The notes under the pieces: model-generated
Told to the model about the DNA's origin: nothing
Database searches by the model: none
What the model saw: only the letters and a program-made list of their open reading frames with translations
Made by a program: the position numbers and the translations under genes
Shown: piece after piece, positions 10,020 to 19,904 of the stretch
How positions within the stretch are numbered: the first letter of the stretch is position 1
Layout of the letters: every line of letters begins with the position of its first letter
Origin: Mayamaea pseudoterrestris
Taxonomy: Eukaryota > Bacillariophyta > Bacillariophyceae > Sellaphorales > Sellaphoraceae
Assembly: GCA_027923505.1 (NCBI GenBank)
Contig: BROI01000014.1
Location: forward strand, 186,001 to 250,000
Reading direction: 5' to 3'
Length of the DNA: 64,000 bases

Positions 10020-10490
10020 TTATCTGCTTCCCCGACGCCGCGCTGGGTTATTGGCATTGGACGCTCGTCGATGCATGCTATGGGATCGCAAGACTGGACG
10101 AGGCTCCGCAATCCACCGGCTAGATTCTCGTTTAGCTTTGATTGGGGACGCAGGGCCAAAATCTTTGTAACAGTTAAGGCCGTTGCCGTTTTGGTTTTCC
10201 TTGAGCATGCACTTCGAAACAGGTTTAGACTTGTCAAACTCTTTCGTGTGATGTCCAGCAAAGAGGAGGCGCGGTCCTCGACCATTTTCGGGTTCTGAAC
10301 CCTCCCCATGAAACTGGATGCCTCTTCTCTTGGGCTGTTGCGTAACCTTGAAGACTTTGAATGCGATTCCCTTGTCAGCAGCGGTTGTGTCAATCAATTC
10401 GCCGCGCGCTGACGCCAGGAATACAGCCTGCAGCTGTCGGGGGATGCGGGTGTCTTTGATAATCGGAGCAACAGCAGGCTGGTGGACCAT
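10020..10490 (-). CDS. Small hypothetical protein
   Basis: A 156-codon frame starts with ATG at 10490. The first 70 residues have a balanced composition (IPRQLQAVFLASARG, ADKGIAFKVFKVTQQ). The second half is basic and rich in Asn, Arg and Pro. No domain, signal peptide or membrane segment is seen. An overlapping frame (9965-10393) covers most of the same interval and is less protein-like. This could be a real small basic protein or a chance frame. Confidence 0.3.
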   Translation of the reverse strand: MVHQPAVAPIIKDTRIPRQLQAVFLASARGELIDTTAADKGIAFKVFKVTQQPKRRGIQFHGEGSEPENGRGPRLLFAGHHTKEFDKSKPVSKCMLKENQNGNGLNCYKDFGPASPIKAKRESSRWIAEPRPVLRSHSMHRRASNANNPARRRGSR

Positions 10491-11036
10491 GGTTTATGGA
10501 GCAGGTATAAAGAAGGGCGACTTTTGCGATGGCCGCGGGCAAGTTATGGGAGATATAATGCGCGATTTTCCGCGAATTCGACGAATGCGTTCCTCCCTCG
10601 TCAAAATGACCAGTGTAGCATTCGCGCGAACACTTCAGAAACTCATATTCTCGGGGCATAAGTAAAAGATTGAGGCTGCTTTCCTGTGTGACTCATCACA
10701 TGGCGTGCAGTAGCATTGCATACCGCAGATGGCACTTGTAATCGAGTGTCCTACGTTGAATAGTTTACTGTTAAGCTGGTTGTCTGTCAACGGTGCCGTA
10801 AGCTATGGATCGTCCTCACTGTACGAGTAAGTATGAATTAACATTGATGGGATTGTGCATACTAAGTAGGAAGCAAGCTATCATACCGTGTCGATGAACA
10901 TCGATCTGAGGATAAATCCTGCGCCTTGACCGCGGCATATAATAATTTTGATGGGCTAAGTTTGTTACCCGAGTGTAGTATATCATTGTAGCTTAACGGT
11001 TCGTATGGAAAATTATTCAAGAAGATGGAATTTCTG

Positions 11037-11591
11037 TCAGTACAAGCTTTCTCGTCGACGGACGGGGCAGTTTGCGTTCAAGGTAGCACGAAAACTATCT
11101 GCTCTGGCGAGTGTCAGCGGTTCTGCAGACCATCGACAAGCCCCTCTTTCAGCGATCAAACTTGCCCCCCTGACCACCAGCCCCAGACTGGAAGCACCAA
11201 CATCATGTCGTCTCCTAACGCTGCTTCTTAAAATTGACTTCTTTCCTGTAGGATCCCTTGGGCGGTGACGAGACATCGTAGACCTTGGATGTGTTGCCTT
11301 ATCATCGTCATCTTCGCTAAAGCTTGACACCCTTCGCCGGATCTTAACCCCGATCCTTCTATGCTGTGGTGGCGTCCCCATGCAGCTGCCACCTTTTGCT
11401 GGAACCAGGGCAGCAGCGTGAAGATGTAGCTTCATTGGAATGCGCTTGTTATCACTTCTCTTCACGTTTGATGGTATTGCGGATGCTTGCATTGTATTCT
11501 TTCTCTTGTATCGTCGACGGATCGAATGTGATTTGTGAGCTAAAGCCGCAGATTCCGCAGACGGCATATAATGGAGCGGGCGAATTCGCAT
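11037..11591 (-). CDS. Basic hypothetical protein
   Basis: A 184-codon frame with ATG at 11591. It is rich in Arg, Ser and Lys, with an acidic patch (FSEDDDDKA) in the middle and TGKKSILRSSVRRR after it. This suggests a disordered, possibly nuclear protein. No domain is recognised. It lies in the gene-poor stretch with no transcript-level signal visible, so it could be non-coding. Confidence 0.3.
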   Translation of the reverse strand: MRIRPLHYMPSAESAALAHKSHSIRRRYKRKNTMQASAIPSNVKRSDNKRIPMKLHLHAAALVPAKGGSCMGTPPQHRRIGVKIRRRVSSFSEDDDDKATHPRSTMSRHRPRDPTGKKSILRSSVRRRHDVGASSLGLVVRGASLIAERGACRWSAEPLTLARADSFRATLNANCPVRRRESLY

Positions 11592-12273
11592 CTCGGGGAT
11601 TTAGATATTGCGAAACCCCGACAGTCGGCATTGCAAGGGTCGAAATGACTAAAGCTTGTTTCAATGTCCATCGAAGTACTTTATGATCAATAGTTCTCTC
11701 ACTTGATATAGCCTTTGTCATGCATCGGTCAACTGACATTTTTACATCTTTGTCGAAGAAAACAGGCTATATAATTCTGACGTTTACTTATCAGTGCCCT
11801 TCTGTGGGAAGGCTATGCGAATGATGTATTTGTATTGCCCGATCAAACTGTCGCATCGAATATGTCCGCTTCTGGCGCAGCATTTCGCGTCTGCTAAATT
11901 GATGCTCGTCGACATTGCCAGCTATAGCCAATCACGTTCTATATTAACATGCACTGCATGACCCACTTAGCAAAGGGGCCCCAAACGCACGGATTAATGA
12001 ATGAATGAAAAACGATGGTAAATGATATAGCGAAGGCGTCTGAAAGACGTTCTACTCTGCTTCCAAAGGTTCACCACCTTGAAAATAACGTTTATGAGCG
12101 CAAGGTTATGCCGGTGTATATATATATACCGGTATACCTATGAATAAGCTCCCGCGAGGGCATTATTTTGACGGATTGGCCTAAACACCGGTGCGACGTA
12201 ATCCTTTGTCGCGCCGAGCGACTTTTGGCACTCGACAGTCACACATCATAACGCACAACGCCATCACAGCAAC

Positions 12274-14082
12274 ATGCCGCCTATACCAAACTCATCCAAC
12301 GCAAGCAGCAGTAGCAGCAGCAAACTCTCTTGGCTGACACCAGTCATTGGAAAGATTCTAGTTGTAGAAACGGGCGAGCGATTCGCCTTTTTTGGATTCC
12401 GAGCGATTCTCGTCTTGTACTTTACGAACGCCCTTCGCTACAGTGACTCTCAAGCCATTAGCTACTACAGTTTCACAACTTGCTTGGCGTATCTGAGTCC
12501 CATTATTGGAGCAGTAGTGGCGGATGGGTGGCTTGGAAGGTATCGGACAATTCTGCAGTTTGGGATTGTCTACGTCATCGGGCTGGCCATTCTCGCTCTG
12601 GGTGCGTCGTCTCAAACATTGTTTGACGCATCGCTGTCCGTGGAGCGATTACTGAGCTTCGGAGGCTTGTTTCTGGTATGTCTTGGTACGGGTGGTATCA
12701 AGCCATGCGTTTCGTCATTCGGAGCGGATCAGATTACGCTCGCAAATGATGGGACGAGTAGCAGCAGCGACGAATCGGTCGGCCTTGCGTCTCTAAATGC
12801 CAAGCCCGAGAGCGGAAATCGGCGACAAGGAAATAACAATCTACTAGTAAGCGCCGACGAACTTATTCAAGACGCTCATCTGTCTGTCATTGATCCTCGA
12901 GAAAAGGTCTCGGCGCTGGTCGACGAAGACATAGGCAAGGAGGAGCATGTGCGGCAATTTTTTAGCTGGTTTTACTTTTGCATCAATGTCGGCGCTTTGA
13001 CTTCCATTGCAATTATACCACTCGTCAAGGGAAACTTCGGCTTTGGTCCTGCCTTTTCCATCTCGTTTCTCTTCATGGTGACTGCAATGGTTTTGTTTCT
13101 GTCAAGCCGCAATGAGTACAAGCACATTACAGTCGACAAGGATTCAACGCTGTTGACGACCTTTACCCTATGTTGGTGGTGCATTCGGCAGCAAGTCTGG
13201 TCTATATCTTTCATAGCTCGGACGTTTCCATGGTGCAAACCAGGGCCAGCTAGGACGCTCTTTTCTTCTCAATCAATGTACGCAACGCTGCCCAGCCGCG
13301 ACGAGACCGAACCAGCTGAACAGCAGGAGCAACCACCAGTCGACCAAGACGATGCTGACTGCACGGAGGACGATGCATTGTTTCAACAGCAACTTGCAGA
13401 TGCCGCCCAAGTGGTGCGTATTCTCCCGGTAATGGCAATGTTTCCCATTTTCTGGTGCTTGTACGACCAGCAAGCATCGGTGTGGACCCTTCAAGCGGCT
13501 CGAATGGATCTCATGGGCGTGCTAGAGCCCGAACAAATGACTCTAATCAATCCGCTTGAGATTATGATCTTCATACCATTGTTTGATCAGGTTGTGTATC
13601 CCTTTTTGGTTGCGAGAAACGTCAATATTGATCCGCTCCGCCGCATTTCGTGGGGCATGGGTCTTGCCGCATTGTCATTCGTCGTGAGTAGCTTGGTGGA
13701 GGATGACATCCAGTATCGCCTCAACCACAACCTGCCGCGACTGAACGTCATGTGGCAGCTACCGCAGCTGACAATCTTGAGCATTGGCGAAATATTTCTG
13801 AGCGTTACGTCGCTCGAATTTGCCTACGCCGTGTCTCCTGATCGGCTCAAAACCTTTGTCACGTCTCTGTATCTGCTGACGACAGCAGTTGGAAATCTGA
13901 TTGGCGGCATTCTCTACTCCACCGTCTTTGCCAACATGCCATTGGCGCCAGTCTTGCGGACATGCTCTCTACTCATGTTATTAAATCTGGGGCTTTTCCT
14001 GCTCGTGAAACGAAACTGGGATAGGCAAGGCATGCAGCGTGCGCGACCGCTGGAAGAGCTAGAACTAGAACCAGGCCATTGA
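12274..14082 (+). CDS. POT/PTR family proton-coupled oligopeptide transporter
   Basis: This 602-residue integral membrane protein of the major facilitator superfamily should import di/tripeptides or related solutes with protons. Family signatures are GERFAFFGFRAILVLYF near residue 30, GTGGIKPCVSSFGADQ near residue 140, and the motif RQFFSWFYFCINVGAL. A hydrophilic central loop (residues about 160-220, and 325-370) separates the two halves of six helices. The C-terminal half has the conserved WQLPQ..IL..GEIF..VT.LEFAY pattern. The start ATG at 12274 is well placed after a Ser-rich leader. Substrate could be peptides or nitrate, and the membrane could be plasma or vacuolar. Confidence 0.92.
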   Translation: MPPIPNSSNASSSSSSKLSWLTPVIGKILVVETGERFAFFGFRAILVLYFTNALRYSDSQAISYYSFTTCLAYLSPIIGAVVADGWLGRYRTILQFGIVYVIGLAILALGASSQTLFDASLSVERLLSFGGLFLVCLGTGGIKPCVSSFGADQITLANDGTSSSSDESVGLASLNAKPESGNRRQGNNNLLVSADELIQDAHLSVIDPREKVSALVDEDIGKEEHVRQFFSWFYFCINVGALTSIAIIPLVKGNFGFGPAFSISFLFMVTAMVLFLSSRNEYKHITVDKDSTLLTTFTLCWWCIRQQVWSISFIARTFPWCKPGPARTLFSSQSMYATLPSRDETEPAEQQEQPPVDQDDADCTEDDALFQQQLADAAQVVRILPVMAMFPIFWCLYDQQASVWTLQAARMDLMGVLEPEQMTLINPLEIMIFIPLFDQVVYPFLVARNVNIDPLRRISWGMGLAALSFVVSSLVEDDIQYRLNHNLPRLNVMWQLPQLTILSIGEIFLSVTSLEFAYAVSPDRLKTFVTSLYLLTTAVGNLIGGILYSTVFANMPLAPVLRTCSLLMLLNLGLFLLVKRNWDRQGMQRARPLEELELEPGH

Positions 14083-14735
14083 AGCGTGATTGCAGTCAAG
14101 CACATACTTTGTTAGCGAAAGCTGAAATGAGGTCAGGCAAAGTACGTTGCTTATCAAGTGCTCTGCGGTAACTGTCGCCAATGCTAACCACTCCAGCTTT
14201 GTCGCGGCATGAAATCGAGTAGAGGAATGCCATATCTTACAAAACTGAAAGTGGGCACGGAGGGATATAAATTGCTCCGCTCATTTGCATTCGCGGTAAG
14301 GAGTGTTATCATCAAGTATGATGTAGCAATCTGATCGTACTCTTATGGTATGTATCATACGATATTAGCTAACAGCAAACGAGTCATTTACACATGTATT
14401 TTGATAAAGGAAGTCATTTTTTAGTATGCAGGAAACGCACATAAGGGCTTGTAGATAAGGGCTTATGTAAGCATGCTTACGCCACGCCATCACACGATCG
14501 ACGACAAAGTATGATGACTTTGATGACATTTTCCAAAGAACAGTTTGACACTTTTCAGTTCAGATTCACTATGAAAGCCAGGACTCACAATGTCGTTCGT
14601 GCAGCAATTGCCATGCACGATCGACGCCGAGGCCAACAAGTCGCAGTGCGCCGCTATTGCTCGACAAGCGCTATAACAAGCTGCTCCTCTTCTGTTCCGC
14701 TCATCACTTGCAGTGGCACAGTAGCACTATCAAGC
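14083..14735. other. Intergenic spacer, nothing recognised
   Basis: About 650 bp between the POT gene and the CE6 esterase. The reading frame of the esterase is open back to 14511 with ATG codons, so an N-terminal extension is formally possible. It holds no recognisable domain. Confidence 0.4.
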
Positions 14736-16004
14736 ATGCAGTTTCGTCTCAATGTTGTAGCAACCTTTCTCTTCTGCTGTGCCCTTGCTTGCAGAGCGAA
14801 TGCGCAGCAGGATCTCTTTCTGTTCACTGGGCAATCCAACATGGTAGGCCACTCTGGAGATTTCGAAAGCGTCGAAAGAAATAACAATCTTCTTCTCGAT
14901 ACCATCGACATATTGACGGATGCTACCATCACCGAAACGAAACGACGAAGCTTGTTGTACGATCGATGTTTCTTAGCAACATCATCGATTCCGTATGCCT
15001 TGAAACCCGAGCTCATGGCCAACGCGCAGGCCGACGGCCTCATGGCGCTCCATGCGCAATCATTGACCCAGGACTTGACAATCGACCTACCAGGAGCTTA
15101 CTGTAGCTTCTTTGAAGTAGGCGGCAAAACTGTACCAAAGCAACTGGTCCAGACAACTGGTTGTGGAGGGCCATATGGCCATGAACTCTTGTTTTCTCAT
15201 CGACTAAAGCAAAGCAACGAGTATTATTCGAACAATGACTTTCACGTGGTCAAGGTTGCAAAAGGTGGAACAAGGATTGACGAATGGATACCCGATGGTG
15301 GCCAGTACTGGAAGAATTTGAATACGGCAATACAGACGACGGAAGGGAATTGGAAGCTCATTGTTTGGCACCAGGGTGAAAACGATGCCGTCGATGATTC
15401 TGTCGAATTGACCTACGACATGTATGCCGAACGCCTTGCGCAACTAATCTCGACTCTTCGTGCCGAAATGTTCTTCAAGTCCCCCGGCTCCTTTCAATGC
15501 TTACAAGAAATTCCAGTCATTATTGTGAAAATCCATTGGCCAGATGTAAATGCCTTTGTAGACAAGAATCGCGCAGTGAGGCAAGCGCAAGCAGACTTTT
15601 GCGCCAAGGATCCGCGGGCCAGGCTTGTCGATCTGGATGGTCTTGACGAATTCTACCACTTGAGCGCGCCGTCGCTCATGATATCGGGCAATCGCATCGC
15701 CGAAGCCTATCTGGATCTGCTCGAGACGGAATACTCGTGCCAAACAGCGTCTCCTTCTAATCCAAGCTCGACAAATACTCCCAAAACAAATTTCCGCCCC
15801 GACTTTTCCAAGACAAAGGCATGGGGACAGAAACTGAGCAGGAAACTTGGATGCGGAGCAACACTTACAGCCATGCATCCCACCTTGCGCAAGTATTTTC
15901 GATCCGACGTCAAGGAGGGCCTCGTGCGATCGCCGCAAGACCGTCGCCAGTGGCATAAAAAGACAAAGAAAGCCTACGAGAAAGTATGTGAGCGCGTCGA
16001 GTAA
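14736..16004 (+). CDS. Secreted carbohydrate esterase family 6-like (sialate O-acetylesterase/acetyl-xylan esterase domain)
   Basis: This SGNH-fold esterase should remove acetyl groups from polysaccharides outside the cell. The chosen ATG at 14736 gives a classic signal peptide (MQFRLNVVATFLFCCALACR, then ANAQQ). The first block FLFTGQSNMVG follows at once, then WHQGENDA and a C-terminal DEFYHLS that could supply the acid/base pair. The open frame extends upstream to ATG 14511, but that would bury the signal peptide behind 75 unlikely residues. The last 100 residues are basic and unlike the catalytic domain. The 422-residue length suits the family plus a short tail. Confidence 0.8.
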   Translation: MQFRLNVVATFLFCCALACRANAQQDLFLFTGQSNMVGHSGDFESVERNNNLLLDTIDILTDATITETKRRSLLYDRCFLATSSIPYALKPELMANAQADGLMALHAQSLTQDLTIDLPGAYCSFFEVGGKTVPKQLVQTTGCGGPYGHELLFSHRLKQSNEYYSNNDFHVVKVAKGGTRIDEWIPDGGQYWKNLNTAIQTTEGNWKLIVWHQGENDAVDDSVELTYDMYAERLAQLISTLRAEMFFKSPGSFQCLQEIPVIIVKIHWPDVNAFVDKNRAVRQAQADFCAKDPRARLVDLDGLDEFYHLSAPSLMISGNRIAEAYLDLLETEYSCQTASPSNPSSTNTPKTNFRPDFSKTKAWGQKLSRKLGCGATLTAMHPTLRKYFRSDVKEGLVRSPQDRRQWHKKTKKAYEKVCERVE

Positions 16005-16388
16005 ATTGTCTGGACATTGCATATACCCTAGGCGCAATGCGAGACACGGCGGCGCCACGCCACGGCGACCCTCATGTCGTTTCCCATTGCTTCTAATACT
16101 CCCTATCGCAATGAAGCGACGCAACGGCTTTGTTGTATCTGATCTGAAAATGGTCGTTGATGAATTTGGCGGAGGAATAGTTCTACAACTAACAGTAAAC
16201 GATGTTTCCCTGAGAAGGTGCATACTACTATACTGTCTCGTAAAGCATATTTTTCGGTAGACTGAACGTACTCGTAATCGAGTAGCAACTGCAATGATTG
16301 AGCATATAAGTGTAACGAAGCTAATCAAGTGAGCGTGGTAATGGTGATTGTTCTATAGTCAAATCGAAGCGAATGCATTCTGCATTTC
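16005..16388. other. Convergent 3' spacer, nothing recognised
   Basis: About 380 bp between the stop codons of the CE6 esterase and eL38. It should hold both 3' ends. No RNA gene or repeat was seen. Confidence 0.5.
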
Positions 16389-16598
16389 TTAGATTAGTTT
16401 ACGGTCCAATCCAGGCGGCAGTGATTGTGTCAGCTTCTCGGCCTTTTCCGCGTCAACAACCTTTAACGTGTACAAGTGGCGACTGCATCGAATCTTGAAC
16501 TTGGTCATGTTGTCACGCTTGCGGATCTTGACAAGCTTGGCATCCGGGCGGCGGGCCTTTTGCAGAAAGTCGCGAATATCGGTAATTTCCTTTGGCAT
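16389..16598 (-). CDS. RPL38: 60S ribosomal protein eL38
   Basis: This 69-residue protein matches the whole length of eukaryotic eL38, a small protein of the large cytosolic subunit. It opens [20 protein letters not shown], then [18 protein letters not shown] and LYTLKV, and ends GLDRKLI. The frame is open upstream to 16742, but eL38 proteins start exactly at MPKEI, so ATG 16598 is used. A strong donor-like AAG/GTATGT at about 16979 and a pyrimidine-rich AG near 16625 (minus strand) would allow a leader intron in the 5' UTR, which is common in ribosomal protein genes. Confidence 0.96.
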   Translation of the reverse strand: MPKEITDIRDFLQKARRPDAKLVKIRKRDNMTKFKIRCSRHLYTLKVVDAEKAEKLTQSLPPGLDRKLI

Positions 16599-17107
16599 TG
16601 TATTATTATTTAGTGATTCAAAATCCTTGAATAATGAACAGAGGAGAGAATGAGTTAGAGACGAGCATTTCAATTTCGGACGAAAATGAGCGTCGACGGG
16701 CCGACTATCATCACAGCGCATGTAACGGATCGCTATATCCAAAGCATCTAAATAAATTCACGACGCAACTCTTAAGCTTGCGTTCGCAGTAATGACTCGT
16801 CGAGTGACTATGGCTTGCATAAACCTTTTGCTTCGCTTAAATGGCCAACAAAATATCACACTCGTGAAGAATGAATTCACGCCCCTGTATCCGCTCGACT
16901 CGCGTTGCAACAGATTAAGTCGTTCAATCCGTTCGTAAATTGTTTCAATTTGCAAGCATCTCCAGCAGCAAGCTACATACCTTGCGTAGTCGTTAATTCA
17001 AGCAATTGATGCTGCAGTTGGTTCGTTTCGACTTGGTCGACGCGCGCGATTCTAGTAAGGCGGTAAGCTGTGCATGACGCTACATGCGTGAATGACTCAT
17101 GCGGGAC

Positions 17108-17115
17108 TGACGTCA
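17108..17115. promoter_or_regulatory. CRE palindrome TGACGTCA in a divergent promoter
   Basis: An exact TGACGTCA lies 87 bp before the reductase-like gene at 17202 and about 510 bp before the eL38 start. TGACGTCA is the classic bZIP (CREB/ATF) site. TGACGT/ACGTCA are described CO2/cAMP-responsive elements in diatoms. Function here is inferred from position only. Confidence 0.4.
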
Positions 17116-17201
17116 TCATTTTCGACGAGTATTGCGCGACGACGAGATTCCGTCTCACTTGCCTTCCCACATCAAACAATATCGAGTGCGTGAGAATCAT
17201 C

Positions 17202-18167
17202 ATGTGGAACAGTCTCTTGCTGTTTCTTCTGACAAGATCGCTATTATCCTTTGCGTGGGTGCCGGGCTATACTAGTCGAAATTTACTGCATTGTGCGTCC
17301 TCAACCATAGGTGCATGTCGAGCAACAACCACGACATCATCCGTTGGCATGTCGTCGACAGATACTGCTGCAGCAGACGAAACAACTTTAGAATTCGCCG
17401 AAATTATTGGCGGCGGTCGCATTGGAAGTCTACTCGCAAGGGCCGGAAACTGCCGTCTCCTTGGTCGTTCCGACTCGATTGATCCTGATCGTACTGGTGC
17501 GCCCATTTTGGTTGCCACGCGCAACGACGCGCTCCAAAGCATCGTTCAAGCTTGTCCGGAGCATCGGCGCAACGATTTGGTGTTCTTGCAGAATGGTTAC
17601 TTGGACGACTTTTTGGCGAGTCACGGTTTGCAGGACAATACGCAAGTCTTGCTGTACGTCAGTGTGACTGCCAAAGGTGCCGATCCGATTGATGGCGTGA
17701 CGGCCGTCAATCCGGAGGGCCTCACGACGGCAACGGGAAAGCATGCGCAAGCGTTTGCGAATCGCCTAGCAGCCTTGAATTTAAAGTGCAACGTTGTGTC
17801 GGCTGAGGAATACAGGCCCAGCATGTTTGAAAAGCTCATTTGGATTTCGACGTACATGCTTGTTGGCACGGCCAAGGATTGTGCATCGGTTGGTGCGGCT
17901 GGCAAGGATCACAAGGAACTGGTGGGGCAAGTCATCAGGGAACTAGTCAACGCCGTCAGCGCCAAGGAAGGCATTGCATTCGCAGACGGAACCGTGGAAC
18001 GCTTGGCAGCATACACGGATGTGGTAACTGACTTTCCCTGCGCCGTCAAGGAGTTTGAATGGCGAAACGAGTATTTCTACAAGCTAGGTGATGAAGCATG
18101 TCCAACGCATAATAAATTGTTGCGAGAGTGTGCGGATGCTGGCAAGCTAAGTTTCGATTTGTCGTAA
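17202..18167 (+). CDS. Rossmann-fold reductase-like protein (ketopantoate reductase-like), organelle-targeted
   Basis: This 321-residue protein starts at ATG 17202 with a signal-peptide-like stretch (MWNSLLLFLLTRSLLSFAWV). A Ser/Thr-rich linker follows, as in bipartite plastid presequences with Phe after the cleavage site. The nucleotide-binding motif is EIIGGGRIGSLLARAG near residue 65. The rest has the look of the ketopantoate reductase / 6-phosphogluconate dehydrogenase group: VLVAT-type strand, FLQNGYLDDF, then a helical C-terminal half with MFEKLIWIS. The exact substrate is unknown. Codons open upstream to 17070 do not improve the targeting signal. Confidence 0.6.
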   Translation: MWNSLLLFLLTRSLLSFAWVPGYTSRNLLHCASSTIGACRATTTTSSVGMSSTDTAAADETTLEFAEIIGGGRIGSLLARAGNCRLLGRSDSIDPDRTGAPILVATRNDALQSIVQACPEHRRNDLVFLQNGYLDDFLASHGLQDNTQVLLYVSVTAKGADPIDGVTAVNPEGLTTATGKHAQAFANRLAALNLKCNVVSAEEYRPSMFEKLIWISTYMLVGTAKDCASVGAAGKDHKELVGQVIRELVNAVSAKEGIAFADGTVERLAAYTDVVTDFPCAVKEFEWRNEYFYKLGDEACPTHNKLLRECADAGKLSFDLS

Positions 18168-18570
18168 ACCGACGACTGACGCAGGAAAGTTACTGTAACT
18201 TTGATTTGCGACCGACATGCCTAAAGTACCCCTTACTGCGTGCCGTTATTGGATTCTATAGAGCATTAAATGGCCATAATGGATGGTATTGGTCGCTCAA
18301 GAAGGTGGTAAAAAGATGTGCTCATGTGATGATGCGCGAACAAGAATTGTCGCATCGGTTTCTCGCCAAGATCATCTTTCGGAGGAACGAAAGATCTTGC
18401 AAGCATCATCATCATCATCAGCCCCTCTCCCACCTACCGGGTCAGCTTTCGTCTAAACCTTCCGTTTTGCTCGCACTCTACTAGATCTTTTGCCATAAAG
18501 ACCCTCGACAGCAGCAAGTTATCCAGGGGAATTTCATTCAGTCCCGCAGACGACGCCGGCTCATTTCATC
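18168..18570. other. Intergenic spacer with a short CAT microsatellite
   Basis: About 400 bp between two same-strand genes. It contains a run of about seven CAT units near 18402-18421. Nothing else is recognised. Confidence 0.5.
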
Positions 18571-19671
18571 ATGCGTAAAATCTTTAGTTTATCAGCTATT
18601 GCCATTGCAGTGCTTGCGATTGCAATTAGCCAATTGTGGCAAAAGCCAGTCTCAAAGTGGCACCAAGGAGCAGCATGGGAGCGCTTGTTTACAATCTACG
18701 ATAAAATGGCGGCCGAGCAGTTTCAAGACTGTGATCCGAAACTTGTGGAGACAAGATTCGGTGACACAATGGTACATGCCTGTGGAAACGATGGCAATCC
18801 CCCAGTTCTTTTGTTTCACGGACTTAGCAGCAGTGCGCTTATCTACGGAGACTGGTTGGTTCCGACGCTTAGAGAAAAGTACTATACAGTTTCGGTGGAT
18901 GCTCTTTGTGATGTCACTCGCAGTTTGCCCAAGCTTGGTGATCCAAAGAGCTGCCCGCAGACAACCAAGGAAATGTATGAATGGATGATCGACATCAAGA
19001 CGCAGCTCAAGATCGATAAGCCAGTCTCAGCGATTGGATATAGCTATGGAGCGTTCATGGCGACGCATATGGCCATGGAAGGCCAAAAGCGCCTCGATCA
19101 GTTGCAAAACGAAGCTAGCACTCACTCTGGATCTGCTGAAGCAGATCAAAAACTCACTGGCCTTGCTAACGATCAAATTGACGAGATCATTTTGATTGCA
19201 CCAGCAGCTGTCGTCGCTCCCTTCTCCACTCAATGGCTAGTGCGTGCCATTGCGTTTGGCCTTCTTCGAACAATGTCTGGATCTTTTGCATCGGTAAAGA
19301 CGTGGCTGCGAGATTGGTTCTTTACATACATGATGAGTGACTTCAAAACAGCGCATTTGAATTGGTCGAGTGATCAGCGGGAGCTTCGGGCGGCTCTTGA
19401 TGACGCGGGCCCCGTGCAAGTTGCAGTCCCCGCGTCCGAAGTAGATATGGACAGTTTGAAAGGCTTGGCGCGTCGCCACGACATGCTACTCATCATTGGC
19501 GACAAGGAGACTGTTACGGATCCCACGGTTGCTGTGAGTCGCGCAAAGGAAACTGGGATACATGTTCGCGAGTATAAGGGTGCAGGTCATATGATGTTGG
19601 TCGAGTTTCCTAGGAATCCTATCAAGCTTGATGTGCTCCAGTTTCTTGATGGGAGTTACGCTGACAATTAA
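18571..19671 (+). CDS. Alpha/beta hydrolase with N-terminal signal anchor
   Basis: This 366-residue protein begins with a hydrophobic segment (FSLSAIAIAVLAIAISQLW) that would anchor it to or send it through the ER. The alpha/beta hydrolase core shows VLLFHGLSSSALIY (oxyanion region), the nucleophile elbow GYSYGAF near residue 157, and a late GAGHMMLVEFP carrying the catalytic His. A cap region sits between residues 170 and 290. It resembles bacterial carboxylesterases and epoxide-hydrolase-like proteins, and the substrate is unknown. The ATG at 18571 fits the signal anchor. Confidence 0.75.
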   Translation: MRKIFSLSAIAIAVLAIAISQLWQKPVSKWHQGAAWERLFTIYDKMAAEQFQDCDPKLVETRFGDTMVHACGNDGNPPVLLFHGLSSSALIYGDWLVPTLREKYYTVSVDALCDVTRSLPKLGDPKSCPQTTKEMYEWMIDIKTQLKIDKPVSAIGYSYGAFMATHMAMEGQKRLDQLQNEASTHSGSAEADQKLTGLANDQIDEIILIAPAAVVAPFSTQWLVRAIAFGLLRTMSGSFASVKTWLRDWFFTYMMSDFKTAHLNWSSDQRELRAALDDAGPVQVAVPASEVDMDSLKGLARRHDMLLIIGDKETVTDPTVAVSRAKETGIHVREYKGAGHMMLVEFPRNPIKLDVLQFLDGSYADN

Positions 19672-19904
19672 CAAGTAAACTGTAGGCTCCACAAGTCTCA
19701 GATACATTAAAAAGAGACTAATGCTAGACACAAATTCGACGCACATAGCTAACAGTAAGCCAGCGACAATGAATGCGGCATCGTTGCGGTACTCAACGTC
19801 GCGCGTTTTCTTCGATGATCGAAGCTGCCATGAAGATTCGTCAATCCATAACGTCTGCAAAATATTCGTAAGAAAAGTTTCTTTCCCTTGTCTAAAGCTA
19901 CCAG

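Larger units (their letters stand above)
9796..12273. other. Gene-poor region with at most two small uncertain genes
   Basis: About 2.5 kb in an otherwise tightly packed window. Only two minus-strand frames (10020-10490 and 11037-11591) look possibly coding, and both are listed separately. Near 12111-12136 there is an AT-rich near-palindrome (CCGGTGTATATATATATACCGG) followed by TACCGGTA, about 140 bp before the POT gene. No transposon termini, RNA gene or tandem array was seen. Confidence 0.5.

Noticed and set aside
9965-10393. 142-codon frame overlapping the small hypothetical gene
   Set aside because: It covers the same DNA in another frame and has a less protein-like composition than 10020-10490.
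12124-12136. TACCGGTA palindromes at about 12126, 53229 and 61787 as a shared regulatory motif
   Set aside because: Three exact copies in 64 kb is only slightly above chance, and their positions relative to genes differ.
16973-17203. 76-codon minus-strand frame overlapping the reductase start
   Set aside because: It lies in the shared promoter region, crosses a likely splice donor and has no protein-like features.
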